NCBI GenBank assembly: GCA_026119855.1
Contig: JAOWBW010000766.1
Location: forward strand, 62,001 to 126,000
Length of the DNA stretch: 64,000 nt
Direction of reading: 5' to 3'
DNA from: Campanula takesimana
Taxonomy: Eukaryota; Streptophyta; Magnoliopsida; Asterales; Campanulaceae
The translations under genes were made by a program, and so were the position numbers. The notes beneath the pieces are model-generated. The model was given only the letters and a program-made list of their open reading frames with translations, was not told the origin of the DNA and did no database searches. Shown here one piece after another: positions 1-12,204 of this stretch; position 1 is the first letter of the stretch, and each line of letters opens with the position of its first letter.

Positions 1-1022
1 CAGTGTTTCTTTTTGGGTTCAAATATGATTTATCAAATGGTTCACCACCACCGTTTGTGGCATCATTCACCTAGTCCAAAGTTGTCACAACTTGGGAGTG
101 AAGGTCTTGGTTCCATCATCCATCTCATATCACTAAGTCCTTAGTTCGTGTCACAAGGGGGTGTTGGGTCAAGGTATCTACCAATCTTCATTGATTTTTC
201 AATTAGAACGATCTAGGCTTCCGTTTGGTTCCATCATCCATCGCATATTGAAAACCAAGTAGAATCAAGTAAACAAATAAAGTAAAGAAAGACAATTGAA
301 TCTATTTCTAAGCAATTGAAAAGAAGGAAGAATATGAAGAAGAACAGTTAGGAGATTAGTATGCCTAGCTGCAAATTTCTTGGGATCATCAGTGTATTTA
401 TGAGTAGGTGACGCGTGTTGCAAGCAAGGGGCAAACAATAGGAGGAAGCCTTGTATTTACACTTGACTAAGAAAAGATGAATTCTTTGAAGGGAAAATGA
501 ATCATAATTTTGGTAGTATTTGATTAGGAAGCAAATCATTTTGAAAGACCCCAATATTGACTCAGTTAGGTCAAATCTCAGGTTATCGTAGTAAGAAGCA
601 AGAAAGATACAATTAGGAAATAATCGAAAATAAAAAGGTGGCCAGTTTTCAGAAGACATGTCCGATACGAGAATGAAAGTGTGTCCCGTACCTGTACGAT
701 ACTCACAACACAGGATTTCCCCATATTTCCATTACCATTAGTTTTGTTTCTCCGTTAAGTCCAAAACTACCAGATTAAGCTAAGAACTTAACAGAAGATG
801 ATGAACTTAACTAAAACTGTTCAAAAATCAATACAAAGGGACAACCACCTTGACTTTGCCCTGAGAAACAAGTTCATGTAGTCCTCTTATAAACAAGTAT
901 GGTTCGACAGTGATAACAAAAATGGGCACCTCTAAAAATCGTAAGATGGTTGCAATTGAAGAAGAAAAGAAGACAATTTTAATACAATTTTCAGAATATT
1001 AAAATTGTTCAGAAAAAAAGAA
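1..1022. other. Left flank of duplicated unit A, no recognised gene
   Basis: Positions 3-1022 recur almost base for base at 20214-21231, with scattered substitutions and small indels. Positions 1-2 (ca) match the end of the LTR fragment that precedes the second copy, so the same junction probably lies at the left edge of the window. The stretch holds only a short minus-strand open frame (348-659) of about 100 codons. That frame is longer in the second copy because of a one-base difference, and it matches nothing I recognise. I treat this as non-coding repeat flank. Confidence 0.7.
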
Positions 1023-1814
1023 GGGCAAATTGCAATTTGGTAATCTGAGTTTTACACACAGTTGCAATACCCTAGCTATGTTTTGTTTTGTGCCAATTTG
1101 ATTCCTAAGTTTTTCATTTTGTTGCAACCGATTACTAAGTTTGTCCTTTTGTTGCAATTAGGTGTATCATTATTTTTTTGACGATTTATAAGGCATGTGC
1201 ACAATACATGCTTTTTTAAAGGGTAATTTCATCATTTCCTTCTCTCCCATCTCTAGATCTTTCTCTCCTCTCAAATATTGGTGCAGGTGCCGACCCTTCT
1301 CCACAATTACCTTCTTTTTCATCCGTTTAAGTTAGATCCAAACAAGCTTAAATGCTACAAAATCCTTTTAAATCAAACCGGTTGACCGAAATTGAAAATT
1401 GCAACTAAAAGCTGGTGCAAAATCAACCATGAAAAACAACAAGCGCATTAAAATCAATAGCAATTCAAAAACAGAGAATCTCAACAATGTCGCAGACTCA
1501 TCAAATCCAACAAAATTCAAGGGTGTATGAGCAAATTTCAAAATATAGATCTCAATGAAATCTGCAATGTCAGCCGAGGAAGGAAAATACTTTGCCCTAG
1601 TTACTTTCCCTAATTCTGACCCTTGTTGATTTAGGCAAAAGAGCTGCCGAAATTGTGAGGCTTTGAAGGTTGTTGGGTATGGGTTGTTTGGGTTGGATTT
1701 GGTGATGGGCATGGGTGTAGCGGGTGGCGAGGTGTGGTGCTATGGCTGTTTGAGGATGGGATTAGAGATGGGTTTTGATTTTCTTGAGGTGCCGTTGAGT
1801 TTTCCTTAGTGGAA

Positions 1815-1856
1815 TGTGTGTGTGTGTGTCTGTGTGTGCGTGCGCGCGTGTGTGTG
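1815..1856. repeat. (TG)n microsatellite in MULE
   Basis: An alternating TG/CG purine-pyrimidine tract of about 42 bp. The corresponding tract in unit B (22024-22058) is shorter, so this microsatellite has changed length since the segmental duplication. Such tracts can adopt Z-DNA, but nothing here shows a function. Confidence 0.8.
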
Positions 1857-1948
1857 ATGGGGAAGAAGATGAATAGGGAAAGTGTTAGAAAATGTGTAAA
1901 TGTATGAAGGAAATTGCACGCGTTTCCTTAGAAAAATCGTTTGTCGAT

Positions 1949-2620
1949 TGAACGACATAAACCGACAAGGACCAAATGAGACCCATATGCTCTGGGGCCA
2001 TACACCTAGGAGGCCTATACCGAGAGGCCCATTCACCTGAAGCCTATACTTATAGGCCGACATCGTACAGGCCGAGCATGCAGACCTTGCCTAGGTCGAA
2101 TTCCAAGAAGCCCAATCCCTAGCCGGCCTCTAAGACGAGTCGAGCTGGATGACGGGCCGAGTTATATCAAGAACCATTATCACAAGGAGTCCACTTACAG
2201 AGTTTGACTACAACTCTAATAGTGGAGATCCTTATCTGAACAAGGATGTCTCTTCTACAAGATAACTGGGATACGACTCATCCTTATCCGGAGTTCATCC
2301 CTAAGGAATACGAGTCCCATAACAATACGGGCTCCCTAGCTTTTCTGACAAGTTAGGACTCATTCACCCACGCCTATATAATCAGGTCCTCACAACAGGA
2401 GACGGGTAATGAACTCTTTGGCTCAAAACTAGTCAATTGATTTCTCTATTCACATATATCACCCGTATTCTTATTCTCATGCCGGAGGGACTTCGCCGGT
2501 GAAGCCCCGGCGTAGTTTACGTTTGTTTAGTGTGCGCAGATTCATACAGGGAATTCTCATTGCTGGATTTATCCAAACCGCTAGACAAAGGGCTGATCCG
2601 ACACGTTTTTGGCAGCATCA
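1949..2620 (+). repeat. 5' LTR of the Tat element
   Basis: 672 bp, the same length as the 3' LTR, with a low number of scattered differences. It contains a TATA-like segment (cctatataat near 2372-2381). That segment is followed by the conserved downstream block ending in ggcagcatca. The mostly intact LTR pair indicates a fairly recent insertion, though older than the segmental duplication. Confidence 0.93.
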
Positions 2621-2622
2621 GT

Positions 2623-2640
2623 TTGGTTCCATTACCGGGA
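2623..2640 (+). other. Primer binding site of the Tat element (tRNA-Asp-like)
   Basis: Two bases after the 5' LTR comes tTGGTTCCATTACCGGG. This resembles the tRNA-Asp-type primer site known from Athila/Tat elements (TGGCGCCGTTGCCGGGG) with several substitutions. It is placed where a primer binding site must be. The exact tRNA is uncertain. Confidence 0.6.
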
Positions 2641-2684
2641 AACGTCGTTGGAGAATCCCAATTCGGAAAACCACAAATTTCCCC

Positions 2685-4146
2685 ATGTCTAGAACTCACG
2701 TCGACGGTAGGGAGGCTAGCGTTACACCAGATGCCAATCTCAACCCGCCACCACCTAACGTGGCAAATAACAACGCTCTGAATCAAGGCCTCCCACCTCC
2801 ACCTTAGGGGGGGCGGAATGCACACCCGTTCCAGAGGACTGGCGCCTGAAATTACTCAACAGTATGGACGGCAGAGACGGATGACTTCACAACCTCAGCT
2901 TACCGAGGCTAGCCTTTCTAGGCCGGCACCAATTGACCGAAGGGCATTGTTACATCAGAATCTCTCAATCCTTCAGCAACTAGCTGATGCTCAGAGAGCT
3001 CTTCTAGAATTTGATCCTGACCACTCCTTGGCACCCTTCACCCAGCCCTTTGGCACGAGAGGAGCTTTGGGAGGCGGTGAAAGAAGTGACCGTAGGGGGA
3101 ACACACGCACTGACGATAGACGTCATCAGGAACCGCGTGACGCCCCCCTAGGAAATCGAGCTGCTCCACCAAGCCGACTAGAAGGTCGACTTGGCCCAAT
3201 TAATCCCGATGGAAGAGATTTGAGGGATCAAATAAACCGTAGAAGAGAAGAGGAGGCAGAATCTCCAGATGTGAGATTTCTAGGAGAAAGGAGACGATGG
3301 CAAAATCAAGATCAAGTCCCACCCAGACAGGATCCGCCTCGTCGTACTCCTCCGAGATGACCTCTTGATGATCCAGACACAAGCCGTGTTGTTAGGAGGG
3401 GCCAAGACAGAGAAAGAGACAGGCCGAGAAGCTCCCATCGTAGCTCAGGGTTCAGTGAGCAGATCATATTAGATTTGCAGGAGAGGATGGATAATATAGA
3501 GATAAACCAGGGGCAGAGAAAGCCGAAGACCGACTATGACTCAATGCGTCCTTTTGCTCAGTGGATAAAGGATTCTCCACCCAATCCCCAGTTGAAGCTT
3601 CCTCACCTGGACAAATATTCTGGCAGTTCTGATGCCATGGACCACCTCCAGTCTTTCGAAGGAATGATGGCCTTGGTATCCAACAAAGACGACGTACTTT
3701 GCAAGGCCTTTGCTAGTACGTTAGTTGGAGCAGCCAGGTCTTGGCTTATGGACTTAGAGAGAAGAAGCATCAACTCCTTCTCCAAATTGAAGTCAAGTTT
3801 TCTAGAGTATTTCGCCACCACCGGGGCTAGGAAGAAAAGATTGTCAGATCTGGCAAACATAGTTCAGGAAAAAAATGAATCAACTATGGACTTCTACAAC
3901 AGGTTCAGAGATTTAGCTGACTCAATAGAAGAGAGACTCACAGACAGGGAAATCATAATGTGCTTCTATAATGGACAGAGATCAGACGAGCTCACCTATG
4001 AATTGTCGGTAAGAGAACCTCTTACAAAATCTAAGCTATACCAGATGGCCTATGCGACAGCCACTGCTGAGGAAAAAAAGAAACTGATGTCCGGATACAT
4101 AGATCAAAACCGACAAGTCCAAGGTACCAATGGAAGTGGTAACTGA
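2685..4146 (+). pseudogene. Tat gag (capsid/nucleocapsid), with premature stops
   Basis: The first ATG after the leader is at 2685, followed by a short proline/asparagine-rich open frame that ends at 2807. From 2818 a single frame runs to 4146, interrupted only by TGA at 3358-3360. The first third is Arg/Glu-rich and low-complexity. The second third has a retrotransposon gag fold signature: a PHLDKYSG-SDAMDHLQSFE block, a DDVLCKAF--TLVGAARSWL block and an FLEYFATT block at 3591-3840. Gag forms the virus-like particle that packages the element RNA. The same frame continues past TGA 4144-4146 into the protease region, so gag-pol was originally one long frame. Decayed and presumably inactive. 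Confidence 0.85.
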
Positions 4147-4209
4147 GGGAAGAACAGAACGAGACCGACCGAGGTCTTTACCCCCCTTACCAAGCCGATT
4201 TTCGAGATC

Positions 4210-5445
4210 ATGAACCTGGTGAATCTCCCAAATCCAAAACCCCTTAAAGATAACCTCAAGTTCCCGCGAGACACCAGCAAGTACTGTGCCTACCACCGAG
4301 ATAACGGACACAAGACGGACAACTGCTTTGCCCTAAAGAAAATATTACAGAGGTGGGCCGATCAGGGGAAACTAAATGAATACTTAGCAAAAAAAGACAA
4401 CAAACGTCTGAGAGAGGACAAGATGATGGATGACCGCGAAGACAGGCCACCTCGGGCAAAACTGATTGGTGTAATCAGGGAGGAAATCCTTTCCAACACC
4501 AAATTAAAAGAGCAGATTTATGATCTAAGCAAGGTTTATCATATCCCCCCTTGGATTCATAAACGGGAGGAGGTGATTAGTTTCTCCCCTAACGAGCTGG
4601 CCGGAAACAGGGCCATGAGAGAACAGCCGTTGGTCATCATAGGCCGGATCGACAACTACGAGTCGGAAAGGCTTTTAATAGATTCTGGGGCTGCTAAAGA
4701 CGTGCTCTATTATAAAACCTTCAAAGAGATGGAGTTGCCAGACACCATGCTGGCCCCGTACAATGGGAGACTAGAAGGATTTACAAATCACAAAGCTGAG
4801 GCTAAGGGAACCGTGGACTTGGTACTAGAAGTTGGTGAATACCCCTACAAAACATCGGCAACGATCACTTTCATTGTTATGGATTTGGAAAGTGACTACC
4901 ATGCCATCCTCGGCTCGCCTAGTCAGGGAAAATTGGGAATGGTTGCGTCCCTCCCTCACCAAAGGGTGAAATTCCCAACCCCAGAAGGAATAGGTTGCGT
5001 CCTAGGCAACCCCAAACACTTCTTAGAGCACGTGATGAGGTCCAGAAAGGCAAAAGCTAAGATGGAGATTGATACTCAAGAAAGAAATATAACTATATCA
5101 AAGTCGACCATGGTCACAACATCAGTACCCCACATCGGCATGATAACAGTTGACATGCCTAAGGAATGGGTCGTACTGGATGATGAAAATGGCATAAAAG
5201 AGACCGAGGTAACATATGGTGTGGATGGATTTAGTTGTATCTCCATGAACACAGCTTCGGACGAGCCAAGTGACTCAGACCTCGCCCTCGTCCCAAGCTC
5301 GGGGGCCACAATACCCGCCCACATGGATGCCGAGATTGACAGACTCCTAGATATGGAGAACTTGAGCCTAGAAGGCAAAGACAAGGAAAAAGTAAAGCAA
5401 ATCATTGTGGAGACCTTGGAGTTCAGGGACGGTTCCGAGATATGA
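4210..5445 (+). pseudogene. Tat gag C-terminus and aspartic protease
   Basis: In the same frame as gag. It has a Tat-type nucleocapsid finger variant (YCAYHRDNGHKTDNC, about residues 26-40 of the open stretch) and, near 4675, the retropepsin active-site motif LLIDSGAAKDVL. A later ILGSPSQG segment corresponds to the flap/ILG block of retroviral-type proteases. The protease releases the particle proteins and enzymes from the polyprotein. The stretch ends at TGA 5443-5445, and coding resemblance continues in frame beyond it. Confidence 0.85.
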
Positions 5446-5457
5446 CCAGTTGACCAG

Positions 5458-7202
5458 TTGGATGAGGTTGTTATCAACCATGACTACCCAGAACAAAATG
5501 TACGAGTTGGGAAACAACTTCCCCCGGAAGAGAGAGAGGAGCTCGTCAGCCTGCTAAAAAACAACCTAGACGTGTTTGCTTGGAAAGTTGAAGACATGGT
5601 TGTAGTTAAAGAAGCCATTGCTCTCCACAAACTAGAGGTGGACAGTTTTTTCAAACCCGTCAAGCAAGGACGAAGGGTCTTCTCTATAGATAAAGAATAG
5701 GCAATCCAGACGAGGTCGATAAATTGATAAATGCCGGGATCATTCGAGAAGCGACATACCCCGAGTGGCCGGCTAATGTCTTAATGGTGAAAAAACAGAA
5801 CGACAAGTGGAGAATGTGTGTCGATTTCACAGATCTCAACAAAGCATGCCCCAAGGATAGCTACCCCATACCCAGAATAGACAAGTTGGTCGACTCCATT
5901 GCTGGACACCAAACCTTGAGCTTACTAGACGCTTATTCTGGTTATCACCAGGTCAAAATGGCCGAGGACGACATCGAAAAGACCGCCTTCCAAGCAGCAG
6001 GAGGGATCTATTGTTATGTGATGATGCCTTTTGGCCTCAAGAACGCCGGCACAACTTATTAGAGGATGGTGAACAAGGTATTCAAATCACAGATCGGCAG
6101 GAACATGGAAGCCTATATTGATGACATGGTAATAAAAACCAAGTCAGGAAGCCACGTCCCGGACCTGGCGGAGACTATAAAAAATCTGAAAGAGAACGAC
6201 ATGAAGCTAAACCCAAGCAAATGTGTTTTTGGGGTCACGGCGGGAAAGTTCCTCGGTTTCATGGTCTCCCAACGAGGCATCGAGGTAAATCCGAAAAATA
6301 TCCAAGCCCTGATCGACATGAAAGAACCGACTTGTGTAAAAGAAGTTCAAAGGTTGAATGTAAGGGTGGCCGCCCTGGGAAGATTTATCGCCAAGTCGGC
6401 AGAAAAGTCGTTACCGTTCTTCAAAGCTCTGAAAGGAACTAAAGACTTCGACTGGACCCCAGAATGCTCAGCATCATTCCAGCAAATAAAAGAATACTTG
6501 GGTTCACCCCCATTGCTTAGCAGTCCGATTATGGGAGAGACACTCTCCGTATTCCTCGCGGCAACAGATAGAGCCGTGGCAGCCGTATTAGTACGAGAAG
6601 ATAATGGAATTCAAAAGCCGGTGTATTATGTGAGTAAAGCATTGTCAGACACTGAGAGCAGGTACTATAATGCCGAGAAGATAGCATATGCCTTGGTCAT
6701 TGCTGCCAGAAAACTGCGCGCATATTTTTCTGCTCATCCCATCATGGTCTACACCGACGCTCCACTCAGGAAGATACTACACAAGATGGACAGCTCTGGA
6801 AGACTATTGAACTGGTCCATTGAATTGACCGAGTTCGACATAACCTATAAGCCGAGGAAGACACTGATGGCGCAGCCTCTAGTAGACTTCTTGGTAGAGA
6901 CCGCGTTCTCCAGCGAGTATACGCCGACGACCAGAAAGAGGAAATCTCCCATGGATAGGGAACCACTGGAAGAACTACCAGGTGACTGTTGGGTCTTATA
7001 CACAGATGGATCAACAACAAAAGGAAAAAGTGGAGGCGGCGTATATCTAACAAGCCCAGGCGGCGAACATGTAGCCCGTGACTTCATCAAATTTAAATTC
7101 CCAGCTTCAAACAACCAGGCCGAGTATGAAGCCCTGGTCTTAGGAATAGAAAGGGAAAAGTTCTTTGACGCCAACAAACTGGTGGCTTATAGCGATTCCT
7201 AA
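5458..7202 (+). pseudogene. Tat reverse transcriptase, RNase H and second (archaeal-type) RNase H
   Basis: A gap segment (5458-5700) ends in TAG. A one-base shift near 5710 then leads into reverse transcriptase: WRMCVDFTDLNKACPKD, SLLDAYSGYHQV, MPFGLKNAGTTY (then TAG 6061-6063) and the catalytic YIDDMV near 6117. A connection with an RNase H of the gypsy type follows (FLAATDRAVAAVL). After about 6980 there is a second RNase H with WVLYTDGSTTKGKSGGG and the NNQAEYEAL motif. Two RNase H domains in tandem mark the Tat lineage. TAA at 7200-7202 and TAG at 7227 end the open stretch. The protein would copy element RNA into DNA in the cytoplasmic particle. Confidence 0.9.
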
Positions 7203-7247
7203 CTCATGGTGAGTCAAGTGAAAGGGTAGTATAAGACCGAGAACCAC

Positions 7248-8471
7248 ATGCCGAAGAAATACCGAGATCTCGTCCTGAATCTCACTAAGAACTTCGAGTT
7301 CTTGGAAATAAGGCAAGTAGGACGGGAACACAACCAGGAAGCCGACTTGTTATCAAAGATGGCTACGTTAGAAGAAACCAATCCTCTAATCATCTATGCC
7401 GATCAACCCGCCTACGAGAGATTAGAGATCTTGATTCTGGATGATGAAGAAAGAACTTGGATTGAAGACTACAAGGACTACATCGAGAAAGGAAAATTAC
7501 CAGAAGACGAGTTGGAGGCTAGGATGATAAAGAAGAAGACGGCCAGGTACATAGTATGGAACGATATCTTGTACGGAAGATCATTCTCCAGGCCCCTCCT
7601 AAGATGTGTCTCCCCTAAGGATACCGAGAAGCTTCTGGCCGAGGTACATGAAGGAGTTTGTGGAGGACACCCGGGGGCCAGAACCCTTGCTGACAAAGTA
7701 ATCACACTCGGTTACTACTCGACAAACTTAAGAGAAGAAGCCCAAGCCTATGTGAAGAAGTGTGACAAATGCCAGCGCTTCTCGGACCTCCCCAAAGTGC
7801 CGCCGGTAGAACAAAGTCTTATAATACCGACATGGCAGTTTGACATGTAGGGAGTCGACATCATTGGACCACTCCCCTTGGCAAAAAGAAGTAACAAGTT
7901 CGTAATTGTAGCGGTTAACTACTTCACCAAGTGTGTAGAGGCTAAGCCCTTGGCTAAAATCACAGAGGAAAACGCTATCAACTTCATCCATGACTATATA
8001 TGGTGTCGGTTTGGCGTCCCACATTCCATCGTGACCGACAACGGACTCCAGTTCTTTGACGCTTTCACCGAAGAATTAAACAGACTAGGAGTCAAGCACA
8101 GAAAGTCATCGGTCAGTCATCCTTAAGGAAATGGACAAGCCAAGGCAGCAAACAAATTAATATTGAAAGCCCTGACCAAGAGTTTAGAAGGAAGCCAAGG
8201 AAAGTGGCTGAACGACCTCCCCCTCGCTTTATGGGAAGTTTGTACAACCACTCGGGGGCCGACTTGGAGACTCCCTTTGCATTAACTTACGGATCAGAAG
8301 CTATGGATCCAGCCGAGATGGCCTTACCTACCTTCAGGGTGTCCAATTATGACGAGGTGGCCAATGAATACAGCCGACTCCTAGACCTAGACCTAGTTGA
8401 AGCAAAAAGGCTGACGGCTCAACTCAGAATGATCAATTATAAGCAAAATACCAAGGCCTACCATAACAGCA
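7248..8471 (+). pseudogene. Tat integrase, N-terminal and catalytic parts
   Basis: This continues the reverse transcriptase frame. The zinc-binding HHCC module is visible as HEGVCGGHPGARTL followed by KKCDKCQ (about 7650-7775). The catalytic core follows with GVDIIGPLPL, then IVTDNGLQF, then the DDE region GNGQAKAANK. In-frame stops occur at 7848 (TAG, where a Trp is expected) and 8124 (TAA, where SHPQGNGQ is expected), and the frame shifts near 8250. The gene is cut at 8471 by the solo LTR and resumes at 11096. Confidence 0.88.
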
Positions 8472-9894
8472 TGTCGCGCCCCGACCCGTGGTCCTACTTG
8501 GCCCCACGTCTGGGACACGCACGGAAGACGTCATAAAACAATTTAAAGGAAATTTTTCGAAATATACTTTCATAAAAAAGGATCACACGACCAACACAAC
8601 TACTTGAAACTTGACTTGAAGTCATAAAACAAACCAACTTTCACAACGAGTACTGAGCCACTTGGCCACAACTTTACTTACAAATATACAACACCGATAT
8701 CTACTAAAAGAGATGATACAAAACTAAGTCACGGGTACACTACCCAAAAGGTGTTACATTTACATAATGCATCCTTTAACATACTCACCACTTCCCAAAA
8801 GTCTTACCAAAGATCCTTTTCCCGACGTCCTCCCTGTGTGTGAACTATCCCCTGGGCTCCTTATCTAAAACGGTAAACAAATAAGGGGTGAGAATAAATC
8901 TCAGTAAGTTACTAAAATGCAACTACATTACATGCTTATATGATAAACATAAAGGAACAATGTCACAAATGATCATATATCATATAGCACATAATATGAG
9001 AGGCTCCCTATCGCCAACCGTCCCATACCGGTTGGAAATAACGACCAACTCATCATACAACACATAGTGTAGGAGTAAACACTCCTACGAGGATACCAAG
9101 CCAAGGTTTACCGAAATAACATGATCATCAGAGAAAACCATCTAAGAAAACCATCTGAATAACCATCTGAGAAGACCATCTGTCTGAAACCATCTGAGCA
9201 GCATAAATAGCTGAAGCCGGGATCCCGAAAACCAAACCATATCCAACAGAGCCAAAGTAACAACGGGCAGCATCAATAGCTGAAACAGGTTCCGAAACCA
9301 TATAACATAACAACAACAATAGTGGGAGAAAATGACACAAAGTCATACCCCTAAATGCTCACGCGAGGGAGCGAGTTCATCCCATCCAAGGCCAATCTGG
9401 ACTGAGGAAATAGGTCCAGTGGAAAAGCCTTATAGTGCACTTAACTGATGTCACTACAATGCCTTCCACCTCCACTCGATAACATCCCAAACCTGGGAAA
9501 TAGGACCAGTGGAAAAGCCTTATAGTGAACTTGGCTAGTGTGCCACTATAATGCTTTCCACCTCCACTCGATAACACACAAAACCAGCTGGACTTTCAAT
9601 AAAGAGCACAGTAATAAATACTTGCTAAAACAACAACCAGGGCATGATTCCATAGAAGGAAACCACACAAGCTCATCATAGAGAAGTAAACACGTTTTCA
9701 CAATAATGTGCACAATCTTGACATTAAGTCACCACACAATCCATCTACACAATCACATTAAGTCAAACCCGATCACAAAGGACCAATTCTATCATTTTGA
9801 TACCTCATAACAATTATCTAGGCATCCTAGGACATCGCCTAAGACCTAGCCCAATACTTAATGAAAAACAAACAAGTTGTTAAAACTCAGAATG

Positions 9895-10027
9895 CTCGGC
9901 CGCTCTACTTACTTGACTCGGCCGAGCGGATCGGTCGAGTCCTTTACTTTGATCGGCCGCTCTCCTAGAACTCAACATTCGACAATAAGGGGATCGGCCG
10001 CTCTAATTTAGTGACTCGGCCGCTCCA
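9895..10027. repeat. Cluster of CGGCCG palindromic motifs in the solo LTR
   Basis: Several copies of variants of ctCGGCCGctct and a ctCGGCCGAGcggatcgg unit lie within about 130 bp of otherwise AT-rich DNA. Related GC-rich palindromes recur in the copia leader at 26470-26815 and in the gypsy mini-element LTRs near 46460 and 48860. Confidence 0.7.
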
Positions 10028-10175
10028 CTGCAGAATGGCCAATTCACAGGAAAAATCTAACAAAGTTCACTTTCATTACCAAGTTGTTACCCAATCCTAA
10101 AGCACAACAACATCATTATAACTTCACAACACTAACATACCAACCTCATCTAGCATATACCCATAATAATAAAAG

Positions 10176-10490
10176 TTATTACTACTCCCTCCGTCCCAAA
10201 TTTACAAGTATAATAAAATTTATTACTACTCCCTCCGTCCCAAATTTACAAGTATAATAAAAGTTATTACTACTCCCTTCGTCCCAAATTTACAAGTATA
10301 TATAAAAGTTATTACTACTCCCTCCGTCCCAAATTTACAAGTATAATAAAAGTTATTACTACTCCCTCCGTCCCAAATTTACAAGTATATATAAAAGTTA
10401 TTACTACTCCCTCCGTCCCAAATTTACAAGTATAATAAAAGTTATTACTACTCCCTCCGTCCCAAATTTACAAGTATATATAAAAGTATA
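10176..10490. repeat. Minisatellite of seven 43/44-bp units derived from a Stowaway-type end
   Basis: Seven near-identical units contain tactactccctccgtcccaa followed by atttacaagtat. The spacer alternates between an aataaaag and an atataaaag form, so the last six units pair into 87-bp dimers. The core CTCCCTCCGTCCC is the usual terminal sequence of plant Stowaway MITEs. Confidence 0.85.
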
Positions 10491-11095
10491 CGAAAACATC
10501 ATTTCACCACATATTAAGCATATATAGCATGATTATGACCATTTTAACACTTAAAGGGGGGGGGGGGATTAGTAACTTACCTATTTCAGGAAAAAGTATA
10601 AATGAAATATTTTCTGATCCGGTAGAAATGACCTACTCAACGCCCTGATCATTTTTATATAATTAGATTTTAAAATGGAGAAGTAATTAAAAAGATGGAA
10701 AATTAAAATGAGAGAAACGCTTACCTTTTTCTTCAACGATGGAGAGAACTGATAATTGGGAAAGTTACCAATTTTTCTTTGTGTAAATGTCGACTGAGAG
10801 AGGGAGAGGTAAGGAGAGATCTTTTTAGTTTTTAATAAATTCCACTAAAGCCCTCCAAATTATCTTTAACTACTTAAACCTCTTTTGTACTATTTCCATT
10901 AAGGCCCCTAAAGTTCCACTAACTTAATTAACTCCCTTAACAATTATTACTCCTAACAAAATAATCTAACACAAATGCTCAAGTAAATAACGCAAATTCA
11001 TAAAATATTATGCAACACATAAAATGCACACATAAGTTCAAATTAAAATTCCCAAAAATATAAAATAAATTGGGATGGGTTTTGGGGTCATTACA

Positions 11096-11318
11096 CAGCA
11101 AGGTAAAGAAGAGAGTTTTTGAAGTCAGTAACTGGGTACTCAGAAAGATCGAGTCGACACATTTGAAAGGTCAACAGAATAAGCTCTCTCCGAATTGGGA
11201 AGGTCCTTACATCGTCACTCACGTTATCAGAGAGGGGACCTACATGCTCAAAACTCCAGAAGGAAAAGAGCTTAAACACCCATGGCATTCGGAACACTTG
11301 AGGAAGTACTATCAGTAA
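11096..11318 (+). pseudogene. Tat integrase C-terminal end
   Basis: After the solo LTR and its target duplication, integrase resumes. It ends with the GPYIVTHVIREGTYMLKTPEG and HPWHSEHLRKYY blocks typical of the C-terminal domain of Tat integrases, which binds DNA. The stop at 11316-11318 is the natural end of pol. The target duplication cagca shows directly that this and 7248-8471 were once one gene. Confidence 0.88.
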
Positions 11319-11532
11319 CTCCTCGGCACCCTACATATCTTTTTTTGCCTTCTAGATTAGATTTTTGGTCTTTAGTTCATAGCATTTATCAAATTAGATA
11401 TCCCTTTATTATTATCATAAATAAATTTTTCCTTTTTACGACTTTGATTCTTAAACACGATCTAAGCATTACTTAGCAATGCCGATATCGCCATTCCGAG
11501 TTGACCAAACGTCACGACTCAAGACAATTAGA

Positions 11533-11880
11533 ACCTAACTCCGTCGGCTAGTGCTCTCAAATTTGGGTTAAGATGATTACATCTAGTCCCCACGACAATT
11601 TGAGACTAGCCATGAGTTAGTCCTTACAAGAGCTCCTAACGCTCATCACAGCCCACGGTGAACGACCACGGCCTGCAAAAACAACTTAACTCGACTACAT
11701 AAAAAACCTAATTTTGTCGGCTAATGCTCTCAAATTTGGGTTAAGATTAATACATCAAGTTCCTATGACAATTTGAGACTAGCCATGGGTTAGTCCTTAC
11801 AATACCGAGCGTTTACACGCTCGTCACGGCCAATTCCGATACAACAGCCACGGCCCGTGAATAGCCTAAATTGGTCATAT
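11533..11880 (+). repeat. Two tandem repeats of about 175 bp in the Tat 3' region
   Basis: Two diverged copies share a tcggctaatgctctcaaatt block, a caatttgagactagccatg block and a ggttagtccttacaa block. Each is followed by a cacggcc-containing segment. Tandem repeats between integrase and 3' LTR are common in Tat elements. The stretch 11319-12200 otherwise shows no coding region. Confidence 0.75.
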
Positions 11881-12204
11881 ACACATCATCTCAGACCATG
11901 TCGATGCCTCAAACTGAGGGAGGGCAGCATGAATAAGTAAAGAGATGATATATGGCCTAAGTCGGCCTACAAGGGTTAATCGACACCTCAACCCGAGGTA
12001 AACAAATCCCTACAAATAATTAGTGTTTACGCCTCCCAGATAACTCTGGGCCCCAGGCGCACAAATGCTAAACAAAAAATTCAAGTGTTTAGACTCCCCC
12101 AAACACTCTGGGCTGAGTCACAGAAATACTTAAAGCAGCAATAAAAAGAAATAAATTGTTTTAGCCAGCCCGGCTTACAAAGATAGTTCCAAAGTTTAAA
12201 CAAG

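Larger units (their letters stand above)
8472..11095 (+). mobile_element. 2.6-kb solo LTR of an unrelated retrotransposon family, inside Tat integrase
   Basis: It begins TGTCGCGCCCCGACCCGTGG and ends GGGGTCATTACA, with the 5-bp target duplication cagca on both sides (8467-8471; 11096-11100). No primer site, gag or pol is present, so this is a solo LTR or an element with no coding capacity. The TGTC(A/G)CGCCCCGA start and the large size fit long LTRs of chromovirus (Tekay/Del-like) elements; that assignment is inference. Its first 0.56 kb occurs in reverse orientation at 19664-20213. It contains several internal tandem repeats: a CCATCTGA-type array near 9130-9210, a duplicated block of about 90 bp at 9408-9575, GC-rich palindromes, and a minisatellite. 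Confidence 0.85.

Noticed and set aside
348..659. Minus-strand open frame of about 100 codons, repeated (longer) at 20559-20948
   Set aside because: It has no recognisable domain or supported start context, and its length differs between the copies because of a one-base indel. Its conservation only reflects the recent duplication.
2517..2825. Open frames on both strands across the Tat 5' LTR end and leader
   Set aside because: They overlap the LTR and primer site and are shadows; the sense gag start at 2685 explains the region.
9128..9577. Minus-strand open frames in the solo LTR
   Set aside because: They arise from tandem repeats (ccatctga array and the duplicated 90-bp block) and have no coding signature.
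10550..10570. Poly-G run (also at 14680-14692 as poly-C and 43945-43958)
   Set aside because: Homopolymer tracts are prone to sequencing error, and no function is implied.
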